Shown here piece by piece: positions 17,750 through 27,410 of a stretch of 55,052 bases of DNA (position 1 is the stretch's first letter; each line of letters begins with the position of its first letter). The position numbers and the translations under genes are program-made. Below the pieces are notes generated by a model, which ran no database searches, had not been told where the DNA came from, and was given only the letters and a program-made list of their open reading frames with translations. The stretch covers positions 701 to 55,752 of the forward strand of contig NZ_PDUS01000012.1 of the NCBI RefSeq assembly GCF_002723455.1, written 5' to 3'. This stretch comes from Pseudoalteromonas sp. 3D05 (GTDB taxonomy: Bacteria > Pseudomonadota > Gammaproteobacteria > Enterobacterales > Alteromonadaceae).

Positions 17750-18091
17750 TTACTTACGGTTAAATAATGCAGTGACTAACATGCCGGCAGCAAATGCGAT
17801 TCCTGCTGTTGCAAGCGGATTCTCAGAGGCTAGTTGGCGTGTTTTACCACTGTACTGTGTGATTTTTTCGCGGGCAATTTGCTGCTTCTCTGACAGTGTT
17901 TCAGCAGAGCTAGTAGCACCTTCACGAATACTTTGTTCTGCGGTTGCGGCTCTTGTTGATAATGCGTCAACTGCGCTGTGTGCAGCAGAGGTTGCTTTTT
18001 CTGTAAGCGGAGCTTCGCTTGTTGGTAAAGTAGGATCTACTTTACTGTTAGTTGAAACTGACGCTTTTGAGTTTGTAGCTGCTGTAGCCAT
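17750..18091 (-). CDS. DUF883 family protein (YqjD/ElaB-like)
   Basis: The 113-residue product has a long alanine, serine and threonine rich helical region, the QQIAREKITQYSGKTRQLASENPLAT segment and a C-terminal membrane anchor (GIAFAAGMLVTALFNRK). This is the DUF883 layout. E. coli YqjD and ElaB are tail-anchored inner membrane proteins that bind ribosomes in stationary phase and are controlled by RpoS. A strong AAGGAAGG ribosome binding site precedes the ATG. It leads a three-gene operon. Confidence 0.85.
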   Translation of the reverse strand: MATAATNSKASVSTNSKVDPTLPTSEAPLTEKATSAAHSAVDALSTRAATAEQSIREGATSSAETLSEKQQIAREKITQYSGKTRQLASENPLATAGIAFAAGMLVTALFNRK

Positions 18092-18382
18092 AATATTCCT
18101 TCCTTAAATAATTAAAAACAAGTGTGTCTAATTACCAGCAGTTTCCATACCAATAAACTAAGTTGTTTATATTCAGTTGCTTATGATTTTTTGTTGTAAG
18201 ATTGCTAATATTTTAAAACTTTTAACAGTAATAATTACAGGTCGATTAAGTAATCTTTACAACAGATAAAATCGGTACGTTAATGAGGTTGATTATTTGT
18301 AATTATTCATCGTTTATTCAGTAACCAGCCTTGGGGCCTTAGTTAGCTTGATCTACAGAAAAAAATATTTTTTTATTGTATT

Positions 18383-18396
18383 CCACTTTTTCCCAC
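18383..18396 (-). promoter_or_regulatory. reverse-oriented pair of MraZ-like boxes
   Basis: On the minus strand the sequence reads GTGGG, five A, GTGGA, the same TGG motif at 10-base spacing as the main array. It lies about 100 bases upstream of the first main box. Whether MraZ binds it is an inference from spacing and sequence. Confidence 0.4.
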
Positions 18397-18466
18397 ATAA
18401 TTCAGTAGCTTTGCGCTAGGCCTTATTTTTTCTGGCTTGCACAGTCAACTATAGAGTTTTGCTGAC

Positions 18467-18496
18467 TTGACAAAATGGCTTGTCAAGCCCTAAACT
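18467..18496 (+). promoter_or_regulatory. dcw cluster promoter upstream of mraZ
   Basis: A perfect -35 TTGACA (18467-18472) is followed after 18 bases by TAAACT (18491-18496). Transcription would start near 18503, about 85 bases before mraZ. The -35 element sits in an inverted repeat, CTTGACA (18466-18472) and TGTCAAG (18481-18487). Confidence 0.7.
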
Positions 18497-18540
18497 GGAG
18501 CACTGTGGTAAAAAGTGGTTTTTAGTGGATCAAATTGGAT
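18495..18540 (+). promoter_or_regulatory. MraZ operator: five TGG boxes with 10-base period
   Basis: TGG occurs at 18496, 18506, 18516, 18526 and 18536, exactly one helical turn apart, within CTGGA, GTGGT, GTGGT, GTGGA and TTGGA. In E. coli MraZ represses its own operon by binding TGGGN repeats separated by five bases. The array overlaps the -10 element and transcription start, as expected for repression. Confidence 0.8.
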
Positions 18541-18587
18541 CAAAACTAATTTTAGCCAGTTAATAACAAAATTTTCTGTAGGCTTTT

Positions 18588-19046
18588 ATGTTTCGCGGTG
18601 CGAGTTCGCTCAGTATGGATGACAAAGGACGCTTTGCGGTACCAACCAAGTATCGAAACGATCTGCTGTCTGAAGATATGGGCACTGTGATTTGTACCAT
18701 CGCGTTGAATGAGCCTTGCTTATGGTTGTACCCACTTGCTAAGTGGCAAGATATAGAAGAGCGGCTTGCGAAAATTTCTAATATGAATCCACGAGCTAGG
18801 CGCATGCAACGCATGTTATTAGGAAATGCAACAGAATACCAACTCGACAAAAATGGCCGAATTTTGCTGGCACCGTCATTACGTGCCCATGCTGATTTAG
18901 GCAAAAAGATAATGTTAGTTGGGTTGATAAACAAATTTGAGATCTGGGATGAAGAGCGCTGGAATGAACAGATGCGTAAAGACACCGAAATTGAAATGCT
19001 CGGTGATTTTGAATCAAGCCCAGATCTAGACAACTTCTCACTTTGA
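18588..19046 (+). CDS. mraZ: transcriptional regulator MraZ
   Basis: MraZ is an AbrB-like DNA-binding protein that forms ring-shaped oligomers and represses the dcw operon. The 152-residue product has the expected length and two SpoVT/AbrB-like half domains, each with a DxxGR loop: MDDKGRFAVPTKYR at about residues 9-22 and LDKNGRILLAPSLR at about 85-98. The ATG at 18588 begins the conserved MFRGAS start. It is the first gene of the cluster, 30 bases before rsmH, and its likely operator lies directly upstream. Confidence 0.97.
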   Translation: MFRGASSLSMDDKGRFAVPTKYRNDLLSEDMGTVICTIALNEPCLWLYPLAKWQDIEERLAKISNMNPRARRMQRMLLGNATEYQLDKNGRILLAPSLRAHADLGKKIMLVGLINKFEIWDEERWNEQMRKDTEIEMLGDFESSPDLDNFSL

Positions 19047-19076
19047 GTAGCTAATAAAAAAGGCAATTTATAACTA

Positions 19077-20015
19077 ATGACAGCGCAATTTGAACACATT
19101 TCCGTGCTTATGGACGAAACCATCGATGCTCTCGCGATTCAGCCAGACGGCATTTACATGGATGGTACATTTGGCCGTGGCGGACATTCAGGGCAAATAC
19201 TTGCGCGATTAAGTGATGCAGGTCGCCTACAGGCTATTGACCAAGATCCCCAAGCTATAAAAGCAGCTGAAAAATTTGCTGACGATAGCCGTTTTGCAAT
19301 TGCCCATACCCGTTTTTCAAATATATACGACGTTGCACAGCAAAACGATCTATTGGGTAAGGTTGATGGCATTTTATTAGACATTGGCGTGTCTTCACCA
19401 CAGCTCGATGATGCGGATCGTGGTTTTAGTTTTATGAAAGATGGTCCATTGGATATGCGAATGGATCCAACCAGCGGTCGTAGCGCTGCGCAATGGCTTG
19501 CTGAGGCTGAGCTTGAAGATATTACTCACGTTATAAAAACCTATGGTGAAGAAAAATTTGGTCGTCGTATCGCGCACAAAGTGCTTGAGGTGCGTGAGCA
19601 CACACCGATCACAACAACTAAGCAACTTGCTGATTTAGTTGATGAAGCTGTACCAGTGAAGGATAAATTTAAGCACCCTGCAACACGTACTTTCCAAGCA
19701 ATCAGAATTTATATCAACAGTGAATTAGAAGAGATCCAAACAGCATTACAAGCATCTTTGGATGTTTTGAAGCCAGGTGGTCGATTGGTTGTTATTTCGT
19801 TTCATTCACTAGAAGACCGTATTGTTAAACAGTTTATTAAAAAACAGAGTAAGGGAGCAGCATTACCCAGAGGTCTGCCTTTAACCAATGAACAAATAAA
19901 TAAAAATCTGACGTTAAAAGCAGTGGGTAAAGCTATCAAACCAAGCAAAGATGAAATTGAGCATAATCCACGCTCGCGTAGTTCAGTGCTTAGGGTTGCA
20001 CAGAGGTTGGGATGA
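19077..20015 (+). CDS. rsmH: 16S rRNA (cytosine1402-N4)-methyltransferase RsmH
   Basis: RsmH (MraW) methylates the N4 atom of C1402 in 16S rRNA, the same nucleotide modified by RsmI, which is also in this window. The 312-residue product has the SAM-binding segment [16 protein letters not shown], the [20 protein letters not shown] motif, [15 protein letters not shown] and [16 protein letters not shown]. Its stop overlaps the ftsL start as ATGA. Confidence 0.98.
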   Translation: MTAQFEHISVLMDETIDALAIQPDGIYMDGTFGRGGHSGQILARLSDAGRLQAIDQDPQAIKAAEKFADDSRFAIAHTRFSNIYDVAQQNDLLGKVDGILLDIGVSSPQLDDADRGFSFMKDGPLDMRMDPTSGRSAAQWLAEAELEDITHVIKTYGEEKFGRRIAHKVLEVREHTPITTTKQLADLVDEAVPVKDKFKHPATRTFQAIRIYINSELEEIQTALQASLDVLKPGGRLVVISFHSLEDRIVKQFIKKQSKGAALPRGLPLTNEQINKNLTLKAVGKAIKPSKDEIEHNPRSRSSVLRVAQRLG

Positions 20016-20338
20016 AACCAAAAGCGAATCATCGCCAACCCAACTTATTTTTAGAGATTTTAAAAGGCCTAGGAGCAAATAAGCTAACCTCGGCCTTGTT
20101 GGTTGTGATATTCGCATCTAGTTTGAGTGTGGTGCAAATTACCCACCTCGCTCGCCAAGAGTTGATAGAGCAAGATGAATTGTTACAAGAGCGAGATGAA
20201 CTTGATCTTGAGTGGCGCTATTTGCTTGTTGAGGAAGAGTTTTATTCGCAGCATGCGCGTATCGAAGAAATTGCGATTATGCAGCTTAAGATGAAACGCC
20301 CAACAAGCCAAGATGAACAGGTGATAACACTGCCATGA
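20012..20338 (+). CDS. ftsL: cell division protein FtsL
   Basis: FtsL is a small bitopic inner membrane protein that joins FtsB and FtsQ and helps activate FtsWI. The 108-residue product has a short cytoplasmic N-terminus, one membrane segment at about residues 25-47 ([17 protein letters not shown]) and a periplasmic coiled coil rich in E, L and R. The [16 protein letters not shown] segment and the ending with [11 protein letters not shown] are typical. Both ends overlap the neighbours as ATGA, consistent with coupled translation. Confidence 0.95.
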   Translation: MKPKANHRQPNLFLEILKGLGANKLTSALLVVIFASSLSVVQITHLARQELIEQDELLQERDELDLEWRYLLVEEEFYSQHARIEEIAIMQLKMKRPTSQDEQVITLP

Positions 20339-22152
20339 GAAGCAGAGCGAAAAAACCAGTAAATAGTTTGATCACATGGCGTTTTATGCTGGTGTGCTCT
20401 GTTGTGTTGCTTGTTTTTGTAACTTTGATGTCTCGTGCTGCTTATCTTCAGGTTATTGAGCCTGATAAAGCACGATCTGAAAGCAATAAACGCACGGTAA
20501 GAGTTGAAAAGCTGCATGTTCAGCGAGGAATGATTTTTGACCGTCATGGTAAAGAGTTAGCAGTCAGTGTACCTGTGGTTAGTGTGTATGCAGATCCAAA
20601 AGCCCTTCATAAATCTTTAGTTGCAAAAGTACTTAGGCAGGCACGCAAAAATGGCGAGGATCAAAAGGCGCTAAGCGAAAATAAAGCCCTTCTTAATCAA
20701 CGTGTCGCGCTATATTATAAAAATGACTTACGCTGGCGAGAACTGGCCGATGTATTGCGCATTGAACCGAAAAAAATAAACAGCCGTTTACGCGATGATG
20801 CAACTCGACGTTTTGTATACCTTAAGCGCCAAGTAACGCCTGCTGTTGCAAATTATATTGGTGATTTACGTCTTCCAGGCATTCATTTACTTGATGAGTC
20901 TAAGCGCTATTACCCTGCTGGTGAAGTGACCGCCCATGTATTAGGCTTTACAAATATTGATGGTAAAGGCATTGAAGGTATTGAAAAGCTCTATGAGAAT
21001 GCCCTCACGGGTGAGGAAGGTCGCCGTACAATTCGTAAAGATGGGCGAGGCCGAGAGGTTGAAGTACTGGACGAACGAGAGCGAGTAGAGCCTGAAAATA
21101 TTCAATTAAGCATTGATCAACGTATTCAAGCAATAGCTTATAAAGCTGTTAAATCAGCTGTTTTGACTTATAAAGCCACATCAGGCTCAGCCATGGTGGT
21201 TGATGTGAAAACTGGCGAAGTGTTGGCAATGGTTAATAGCCCCTCTTTTAATCCTAATAATTTAAGCGATGCAGCACCTCATAAGCGTCGTAATCGCGCA
21301 ATCACTGATTTGTTTGAACCAGGCTCAACCGTTAAGCCTCTGGCCATTTTAGCTGGATTAGACTACGGCACAATCCAACCGGAGGATACCGTTGATACCT
21401 ACCCAGGCTGGATGCGCTTAGGTGGTAGCTTAGTTCAAGATACACGCAATCATGGTGATATGACGCTAAGGGATATTTTAAAGTATTCAAGCAATATGGG
21501 TGTCACGAAAGTGAGCCAAGACGTACCTAAAGATTACTTTGTAGGTTTATATCAAAAAGTAGGCTTTGGTATTGATTCAGGCACCGGAATGGTCGGTGAA
21601 AGTAGTGGCTTATTCTACCCGAATCGTCGTTGGTCTGATCATGAAATTGCCGCACTATCATTTGGTTACAATATTGCTGTAAGTACTGCTCAAATGGCTC
21701 GTTTTTATGCCATGTTAGGTGCGGGTGGCGTTAATAGACCGCTTACCGTATTAAAGCAAGACTCTATTCCTGAAGGGGAACGCGTATTTCAACAAAAAGA
21801 TGTTGAAGCCGTTGTGCATATGATGGAAAGCGTGTTCGAAGACGGAGGCACTGCAAGCCGGATCAAAGTAGACGGTTATCGTGCAGCGGGAAAAACGGGT
21901 ACTTCTAAAAAAGCGGCAGTAGGCGGTTACGGCGACGAATATGTTGGCTATTTTGCTGGCATTGCACCTGCGAGTAATCCACGTTTAGCTGTTGTGGTAT
22001 TAATCAATGAGCCCGGTGGAGATGTTTATTATGGCGGTGCGACGGCTGGACCTGCATTTGCTGAAATAATTTCTAATTCCTTACGAATTTTAAACGTAGC
22101 GCCTGACAAAGGTTCTGTGGCCTACGTGAAAGGCAAAGATGATGGTGCGTGA
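20335..22152 (+). CDS. ftsI: septal peptidoglycan transpeptidase FtsI (PBP3)
   Basis: FtsI cross-links septal peptidoglycan in a complex with FtsW. The 605-residue product has one N-terminal membrane anchor (about 17-40), a dimerisation domain with the RGMIFDRHGKELAVSV start, and a C-terminal penicillin-binding domain. The three catalytic motifs are intact: STVK with the nucleophile serine 331 and lysine 334, SSN at 385-387 and KTG at 520-522. It overlaps murE by 14 bases. The length is slightly above E. coli FtsI (588). Confidence 0.98.
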   Translation: MRSRAKKPVNSLITWRFMLVCSVVLLVFVTLMSRAAYLQVIEPDKARSESNKRTVRVEKLHVQRGMIFDRHGKELAVSVPVVSVYADPKALHKSLVAKVLRQARKNGEDQKALSENKALLNQRVALYYKNDLRWRELADVLRIEPKKINSRLRDDATRRFVYLKRQVTPAVANYIGDLRLPGIHLLDESKRYYPAGEVTAHVLGFTNIDGKGIEGIEKLYENALTGEEGRRTIRKDGRGREVEVLDERERVEPENIQLSIDQRIQAIAYKAVKSAVLTYKATSGSAMVVDVKTGEVLAMVNSPSFNPNNLSDAAPHKRRNRAITDLFEPGSTVKPLAILAGLDYGTIQPEDTVDTYPGWMRLGGSLVQDTRNHGDMTLRDILKYSSNMGVTKVSQDVPKDYFVGLYQKVGFGIDSGTGMVGESSGLFYPNRRWSDHEIAALSFGYNIAVSTAQMARFYAMLGAGGVNRPLTVLKQDSIPEGERVFQQKDVEAVVHMMESVFEDGGTASRIKVDGYRAAGKTGTSKKAAVGGYGDEYVGYFAGIAPASNPRLAVVVLINEPGGDVYYGGATAGPAFAEIISNSLRILNVAPDKGSVAYVKGKDDGA

Positions 22153-23623
22153 TTTACACACAATATTAAAACACATTGAAATTGACGCAACGAGCTTAAT
22201 GGTTAATGAGCTGCGTTTAGACAGCCGCGACGTAAAACCGGGCGATGTGTTTATTGCAGTAAAGGGTCACCAACTTGATGGTGGCCAGTTTATTGAGCAA
22301 GCAATTAAAAAAGGCGCTGTAGCGGTCGTTGCAGATCGTTTATGTGAATTTGACTGTGATTTTGAGCAGTTATACTTAACATCAGATTTGGATAAAAAAC
22401 TCCCTGTACTGGCAAGTCGTTTTTATAATTCGCCTAGTGAGATGCTTGATTTAATTGGTGTTACCGGCACAAACGGCAAGTCAACAACCACTGCGATGAT
22501 TGCCCATTTAGCAAATCATTGTGCAAAGGCTGCTGCAATTATTGGTACATTAGGGTATGGAGAGCCAAACTCGTTAACACCCTTGATAAACACCACGCCT
22601 TCATGTGTAGATCTACAGCGTATTTTATCTGAACTTGTTACACAGAAAAAGCAGCTAGTGGCGATGGAAGTTTCATCACATGGTTTAGTGCAACATCGTG
22701 TATTGGGCAGCCGATTTAAAGCGACTGTATTTACTAACCTTTCGCGTGATCACCTCGATTACCATGGTGATATGGCCAGTTACGCACAAGCAAAATTAAT
22801 GCTATTTCGCGACTTTGATTCTCAATTGGTTGTTTTAAATCAAGATGATAACCAAGTGCAACAATGGTTAGAGCAATATGATTTTACAAACTTAATCTGT
22901 TATGGCCGTAAAAACTTAGTGCCAACGGGTGCACAGTTTGTATATTTTACCGATGTGAGTTACCACAAGTCGGGTATTTCGGCACAGTTAACTACAAGTT
23001 GGGGTGATATCGCGATACAATGCCCACTGTTTGGCGAATTTAACTTGTACAATTTAGCAGCTGCCATTGCGACCTTGTTAGGTTTAGGTTACCCACTTGA
23101 AGCGTTGGCCGCAGGTTGTGCTAGCTTACAACCCGTTTCAGGGCGTATGCAGGCTTTCAGTGAGCAAGGCCAACCAACATGTATTGTTGATTATGCGCAT
23201 ACACCTGATGCACTCGCATTAGCACTGCAAGCACTGCAGCAGCATGTTCCTGGTGGTGTGAGTTGTGTGTTTGGTTGTGGTGGCGATCGTGATAAAGGTA
23301 AACGCCCGATAATGGCTCGCGCTGCTGAACAAAATGCAGATAAAGTGATTATCACCAGTGACAACCCTCGCAGTGAAGACCCTATGCAAGTAATCACAGA
23401 AGTTGCAGCGGGCTTGGAAAATCCGCATCACGCACATTTAGAAGCGGATCGCGGTGCTGCAATTGAGTTTGCTATTAATAACGCAAAAGAAAATGAAGTT
23501 GTTTTAATTGCCGGTAAAGGCCATGAAGATTATCAAATTATCGGTTCTCAGCGCATAGATTTCTGCGATCGTAAATTTGTACAACACACCTTAAAAAAAC
23601 AAAAAAGAGGATCGCAGTTATGA
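22139..23623 (+). CDS. murE: UDP-MurNAc-tripeptide synthetase MurE (meso-DAP adding)
   Basis: MurE adds meso-diaminopimelate to UDP-MurNAc-Ala-Glu in the cytoplasm. The 494-residue product has the ATP loop GVTGTNGKSTTT, the Mur ligase central domain with SSHGLVQHRV and NLSRDHLDYHGDM, and the substrate motif DNPRSEDP, which distinguishes diaminopimelate from lysine enzymes. The ATG at 22139 is followed directly by another ATG; either could be used. It overlaps ftsI by 14 bases and murF by four. Confidence 0.98.
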   Translation: MMVRDLHTILKHIEIDATSLMVNELRLDSRDVKPGDVFIAVKGHQLDGGQFIEQAIKKGAVAVVADRLCEFDCDFEQLYLTSDLDKKLPVLASRFYNSPSEMLDLIGVTGTNGKSTTTAMIAHLANHCAKAAAIIGTLGYGEPNSLTPLINTTPSCVDLQRILSELVTQKKQLVAMEVSSHGLVQHRVLGSRFKATVFTNLSRDHLDYHGDMASYAQAKLMLFRDFDSQLVVLNQDDNQVQQWLEQYDFTNLICYGRKNLVPTGAQFVYFTDVSYHKSGISAQLTTSWGDIAIQCPLFGEFNLYNLAAAIATLLGLGYPLEALAAGCASLQPVSGRMQAFSEQGQPTCIVDYAHTPDALALALQALQQHVPGGVSCVFGCGGDRDKGKRPIMARAAEQNADKVIITSDNPRSEDPMQVITEVAAGLENPHHAHLEADRGAAIEFAINNAKENEVVLIAGKGHEDYQIIGSQRIDFCDRKFVQHTLKKQKRGSQL

Positions 23624-25008
23624 TCCCTATGGATTTTGATTGGCTTGCTAACGTGTTAGCAACGCAAAGCCCAAGTGATAATAAAACGATAAAGAACATT
23701 AATACCGACACCCGTACTTTGTGCGATGGTGAGGTGTTTTTAGCGCTACAAGGGCCTAACTTTGATGGTCACAAGTTTGTAGAGCAAGCAAAAAGTAAAG
23801 GCGCTATTGGCGCTATTGTTCACCGCAAAGTAGATGTAGATATTCCTCAGTTTTTAGTTGCTGATACCCGTTTAGCGCTAGGTCAAATTGGTGCTGCAGT
23901 GATGGCTAGTGTTGCACCTAAGACTATTGCAATTACAGGAAGCGTCGGTAAAACCACAGTTAAAGAAATGTGTGCGGCAATTCTTGGCGGCCACGGTGAG
24001 GTGCTAGCAACAAAAGGCAATTTCAATAATGATATTGGTGTGCCATTAACCCTATTAAGATTAGAGCCGCAACATCAATATGCAGTTATTGAGCTGGGCG
24101 CTAATCACATTGGTGAAATTGCTTATACCGCAGCAATGACTAAACCGGATGTGGCAGTAGTGTGCAATGTGGCGGCTGCTCATATTGAAGGGTTTGGGTC
24201 ACTTGAAGGCGTTGCTACAGCAAAGGGCGAGATTTACGACGGCTTAAAATCTGGCGGAATTGCGATTGTTAATTGCGACAGTGAATTTAGTCAATCTTGG
24301 CTAGATAAACTCCCTAAAGAAAAAGTCAAACGCCTTTCAAGCACACAAAAACTTGATGTATGGGCAGAGGAAGTGCTGCTTGATGAACAGGCCCACGCAT
24401 CATTTTATATTTGCACTGCTGCTGAGCGCGTAAAAGTAAAACTAGCATTACCTGGCCGACATAATGTAATGAACGCACTCATTGCAACAGCACTGACATC
24501 TGAGTTTGGTGTTAGCGTGAAAAGTGCAGCTGATGCACTTGCTAATATGGGTGAAGTTAAAGGGCGAGTAAATATGATTAAAGTAAGCAATATGCTAACT
24601 GTAATCGATGATACTTATAACGCGAACGTGCAGTCTGTAAAAGCCGCAATTGACTTACTGAGTGATATTGAAGGTCAACGAATTTTAGCTTTTGGTGACA
24701 TGGGGGAGCTTGGTGAAGAGGCTCGCATGTATCATCAACAAGTGGGTGAATACGCAAAACAAAAAGGTATTGATGAGCTCTACACATTAGGTGTATTGAG
24801 TAAGTACGCCAGTGATGAATTTGAAAAGCCTAATCGTCACTTCTCCAGCCGAGAACAGTTGTTACAGCAGTTGCAGGCTCGTTTAACTGAGAAATCACAA
24901 AAAACCACTATCGTCGTGAAAGGATCGCGCAGCTCTCGAATGGAATTACTTGTACAAGATTTAGTTAACAGCCAGCAAAATGGCAGTAATGGAGCACCAA
25001 CATGTTAG
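23620..25008 (+). CDS. murF: UDP-MurNAc-tripeptide D-alanyl-D-alanine ligase MurF
   Basis: MurF attaches D-Ala-D-Ala to complete the pentapeptide precursor. The 462-residue product shows [13 protein letters not shown] (ATP loop), [26 protein letters not shown] and the ligase C-terminal domain with [16 protein letters not shown]. An AGAGGA ribosome binding site sits before the ATG at 23620, favouring this start over the ATG at 23629. It overlaps murE as ATGA and mraY by 7 bases. Confidence 0.98.
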   Translation: MIPMDFDWLANVLATQSPSDNKTIKNINTDTRTLCDGEVFLALQGPNFDGHKFVEQAKSKGAIGAIVHRKVDVDIPQFLVADTRLALGQIGAAVMASVAPKTIAITGSVGKTTVKEMCAAILGGHGEVLATKGNFNNDIGVPLTLLRLEPQHQYAVIELGANHIGEIAYTAAMTKPDVAVVCNVAAAHIEGFGSLEGVATAKGEIYDGLKSGGIAIVNCDSEFSQSWLDKLPKEKVKRLSSTQKLDVWAEEVLLDEQAHASFYICTAAERVKVKLALPGRHNVMNALIATALTSEFGVSVKSAADALANMGEVKGRVNMIKVSNMLTVIDDTYNANVQSVKAAIDLLSDIEGQRILAFGDMGELGEEARMYHQQVGEYAKQKGIDELYTLGVLSKYASDEFEKPNRHFSSREQLLQQLQARLTEKSQKTTIVVKGSRSSRMELLVQDLVNSQQNGSNGAPTC

Positions 25009-26084
25009 TTTGGTTGGCAGAGTATTTAACCCAATATTACAGTGCATTTAATGTCTTTTCTTACCTTACAGTGCGAGCTGTATTAGGTATTTTAACCGCC
25101 TTATTAATATCGTTGTATTTTGGTCCTAAACTGATACGTAGTTTACAAAAAATGCAAATTGGTCAGGTCGTACGTGATGATGGACCTGAATCTCACTTAT
25201 CTAAAAAAGGCACGCCTACCATGGGCGGCTTGTTAATTTTAGCGTCTATTTTTACCAGTACATTACTATGGGCTGATTTAGCTAATAAGTATGTGTGGGC
25301 AACGCTGTTTGTTATTGGCTCACTGGGTATTGTTGGTTTTGTGGATGATTACCGAAAGGTTATTCGTAAAGACCCCAAAGGGTTAATTGCTAAATGGAAG
25401 TACTTTTGGCAATCAGTTATCGCGCTGGTTGTTGCTTGTGCGTTGTTTTTTACAGCAAATCACGCTAATGAAACCTCGCTTGTTGTGCCATTTTTTAAAG
25501 ATGTATTACCGCAATTAGGCCTGTTCTATATTGTGATGACCTACTTTGTGGTTGTCGGCACTTCGAACGCGGTGAACTTAACTGATGGTTTAGATGGCCT
25601 CGCAATTGTGCCGACTATTTTAGTGGCAGCAGCTTTGGCAATTATTGCCTATCTAACAGGCAATGTTAATTTTTCTGCTTATTTGCATATTCCGCATTTA
25701 CCTTTAGCAAGTGAATTAGTTGTTGTTTGTACAGCCATAGTGGGTGCAGGACTTGGGTTTTTATGGTTCAACACGTACCCAGCGCAAGTCTTTATGGGCG
25801 ATGTAGGCTCACTAGCGCTAGGTGGCGCACTGGGAATTATTGCTGTACTTGTACGCCAAGAATTGGTGTTAGTGATTATGGGAGGGGTATTCGTTATGGA
25901 AGCCTTGTCCGTTATTTTGCAAGTGGGCTCGTATAAGTTAAGGGGCCAGCGAATCTTTAGAATGGCGCCAATTCATCATCATTATGAATTAAAAGGCTGG
26001 CCAGAACCTCGCGTTATTGTTCGCTTTTGGATTATATCGATTGTGCTTGTGTTAGCAGGCCTTGTGACATTAAAGATCAGGTAG
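25002..26084 (+). CDS. mraY: phospho-MurNAc-pentapeptide transferase MraY
   Basis: MraY transfers the phospho-MurNAc-pentapeptide to undecaprenyl phosphate, giving lipid I. The 360-residue polytopic protein has about ten membrane segments and the family motifs [25 protein letters not shown] (the first catalytic aspartate pair), [10 protein letters not shown] and [11 protein letters not shown], plus the [14 protein letters not shown] loop. Length is identical to E. coli MraY. murD starts immediately after the stop codon. Confidence 0.98.
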   Translation: MLVWLAEYLTQYYSAFNVFSYLTVRAVLGILTALLISLYFGPKLIRSLQKMQIGQVVRDDGPESHLSKKGTPTMGGLLILASIFTSTLLWADLANKYVWATLFVIGSLGIVGFVDDYRKVIRKDPKGLIAKWKYFWQSVIALVVACALFFTANHANETSLVVPFFKDVLPQLGLFYIVMTYFVVVGTSNAVNLTDGLDGLAIVPTILVAAALAIIAYLTGNVNFSAYLHIPHLPLASELVVVCTAIVGAGLGFLWFNTYPAQVFMGDVGSLALGGALGIIAVLVRQELVLVIMGGVFVMEALSVILQVGSYKLRGQRIFRMAPIHHHYELKGWPEPRVIVRFWIISIVLVLAGLVTLKIR

Positions 26085-27410
26085 ATGACGTATTTAAACG
26101 AGATACAAACAAAACGTATAACAGTGCTCGGGCTCGGTGTAACCGGTCTGGGCATTGTGCGTTTTTTATTGTCTCATAATATTGCACCAACAGTGGTAGA
26201 TAGCCGCGAATTACCCCCAGGTAAAGATTGGTTGCATAGCCATGCGCCTGAACTTAATACTCATTTTGGTGACTTAAGTTGTGCTAATTTATCGACAGCC
26301 GATATTATAATTATTAGCCCTGGCCTTAGCTTAACAATACCTGCAGTGGCAGACGCTATTGCAGCGGGTGTTGAAGTGATTGGTGATATAGAGCTGTTTG
26401 CGCGTTTAAATGACAAGCCAGTAGTTGCGGTGACCGGTTCTAATGGTAAATCAACGGTTGTTACTCTTGCCTATGATGTTCTAAAAGCGGCAGGGTTTAA
26501 TGTTGGCTTAGGCGGTAATATTGGCACTGCTGTACTTGATTTGTTAGCGGGTGATTTTGATGTGTATGTGCTAGAGCTTTCAAGCTTTCAGCTCGATACT
26601 TCGACCAGCTTAGAACCGATCAGCGCTACAGTGCTAAATGTATCAGAAGACCACCTTGACCGCTATGCTAGCTATCAAGCATATATAAGCTCCAAACAAA
26701 CAATTTATACTAATACAGCATTGGCTGTAGTTAACAAAAATGATTCAGCTACTCACACCGATGTTAACCCGCAAGTGAGCTTTGCTCTATCTGACGCGGA
26801 TTATTGTGTATCAACAATAAACGGTGAGCCTTACTTTACTGCTCACGGTAAAGCTATTTTACCGGTTAGTGACCTGAGCGTTGTGGGTAATCACAATCAC
26901 CTTAATGCGCTATCAGTAATGGCATTATTACAGCCTTTCGATATATCTGCTGAGCAATTTGCTAAAGCGTTTACTGTATTCAAAGGGCTAGCTCATCGTT
27001 GTCAGTTTGTTGCTGAGTACAGTGGGGTCAAATATTTTAATGACTCAAAAGCAACAAATGTAGGTGCCACCATTGCGGCTATTGATAGTTTGTCAGAGCA
27101 GGCGAGGCAGTTGATTGTGATTGCTGGTGGCGATGCCAAAGGCGCTGATTTAGATGCACTTAAACCCTACTTACAAGATAAAGTAAAAGCACTGATCTGT
27201 TTTGGTAAAGATGCTAAGGCACTTTCAGCGCTGACTAACAAGTCGCATTTGACAGAAAATATGGCCCAAGCTGTAAAGCTTGCTAAGGCTCAGGCTGAAG
27301 CTGGCGATTATGTGTTGCTAGCACCAGCGTGTGCGAGCATCGATATGTATAATAACTACATGCAACGAGGCGAGCATTTTTGTGAGTGTGTAAAGGCGGG
27401 TGAACAATGA
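26085..27410 (+). CDS. murD: UDP-MurNAc-L-alanine D-glutamate ligase MurD
   Basis: MurD adds D-glutamate to UDP-MurNAc-L-Ala. The 441-residue product has a Rossmann-like N-terminus (VLGLGVTGLGIVRFL), the ATP loop AVTGSNGKSTV at about residues 113-123, LELSSFQLDT, NVSEDHLDRY and FNDSKATNVGATIAAI. The start lies with zero spacing after mraY, and ftsW begins within an ATGA overlap at the end. Confidence 0.98.
   Translation: MTYLNEIQTKRITVLGLGVTGLGIVRFLLSHNIAPTVVDSRELPPGKDWLHSHAPELNTHFGDLSCANLSTADIIIISPGLSLTIPAVADAIAAGVEVIGDIELFARLNDKPVVAVTGSNGKSTVVTLAYDVLKAAGFNVGLGGNIGTAVLDLLAGDFDVYVLELSSFQLDTSTSLEPISATVLNVSEDHLDRYASYQAYISSKQTIYTNTALAVVNKNDSATHTDVNPQVSFALSDADYCVSTINGEPYFTAHGKAILPVSDLSVVGNHNHLNALSVMALLQPFDISAEQFAKAFTVFKGLAHRCQFVAEYSGVKYFNDSKATNVGATIAAIDSLSEQARQLIVIAGGDAKGADLDALKPYLQDKVKALICFGKDAKALSALTNKSHLTENMAQAVKLAKAQAEAGDYVLLAPACASIDMYNNYMQRGEHFCECVKAGEQ

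Larger units (their letters stand above)
18092..18587. other. divergent regulatory region upstream of mraZ
   Basis: This 496-base stretch holds no gene. The left part carries the ribosome binding site of the DUF883 operon and presumably its promoter. The right part carries the mraZ promoter at 18467-18496, the array of TGG boxes at 18495-18540 and a reverse-oriented pair of boxes at 18383-18396. The middle (about 18110-18370) is AT-rich and otherwise featureless to me. Confidence 0.75.
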
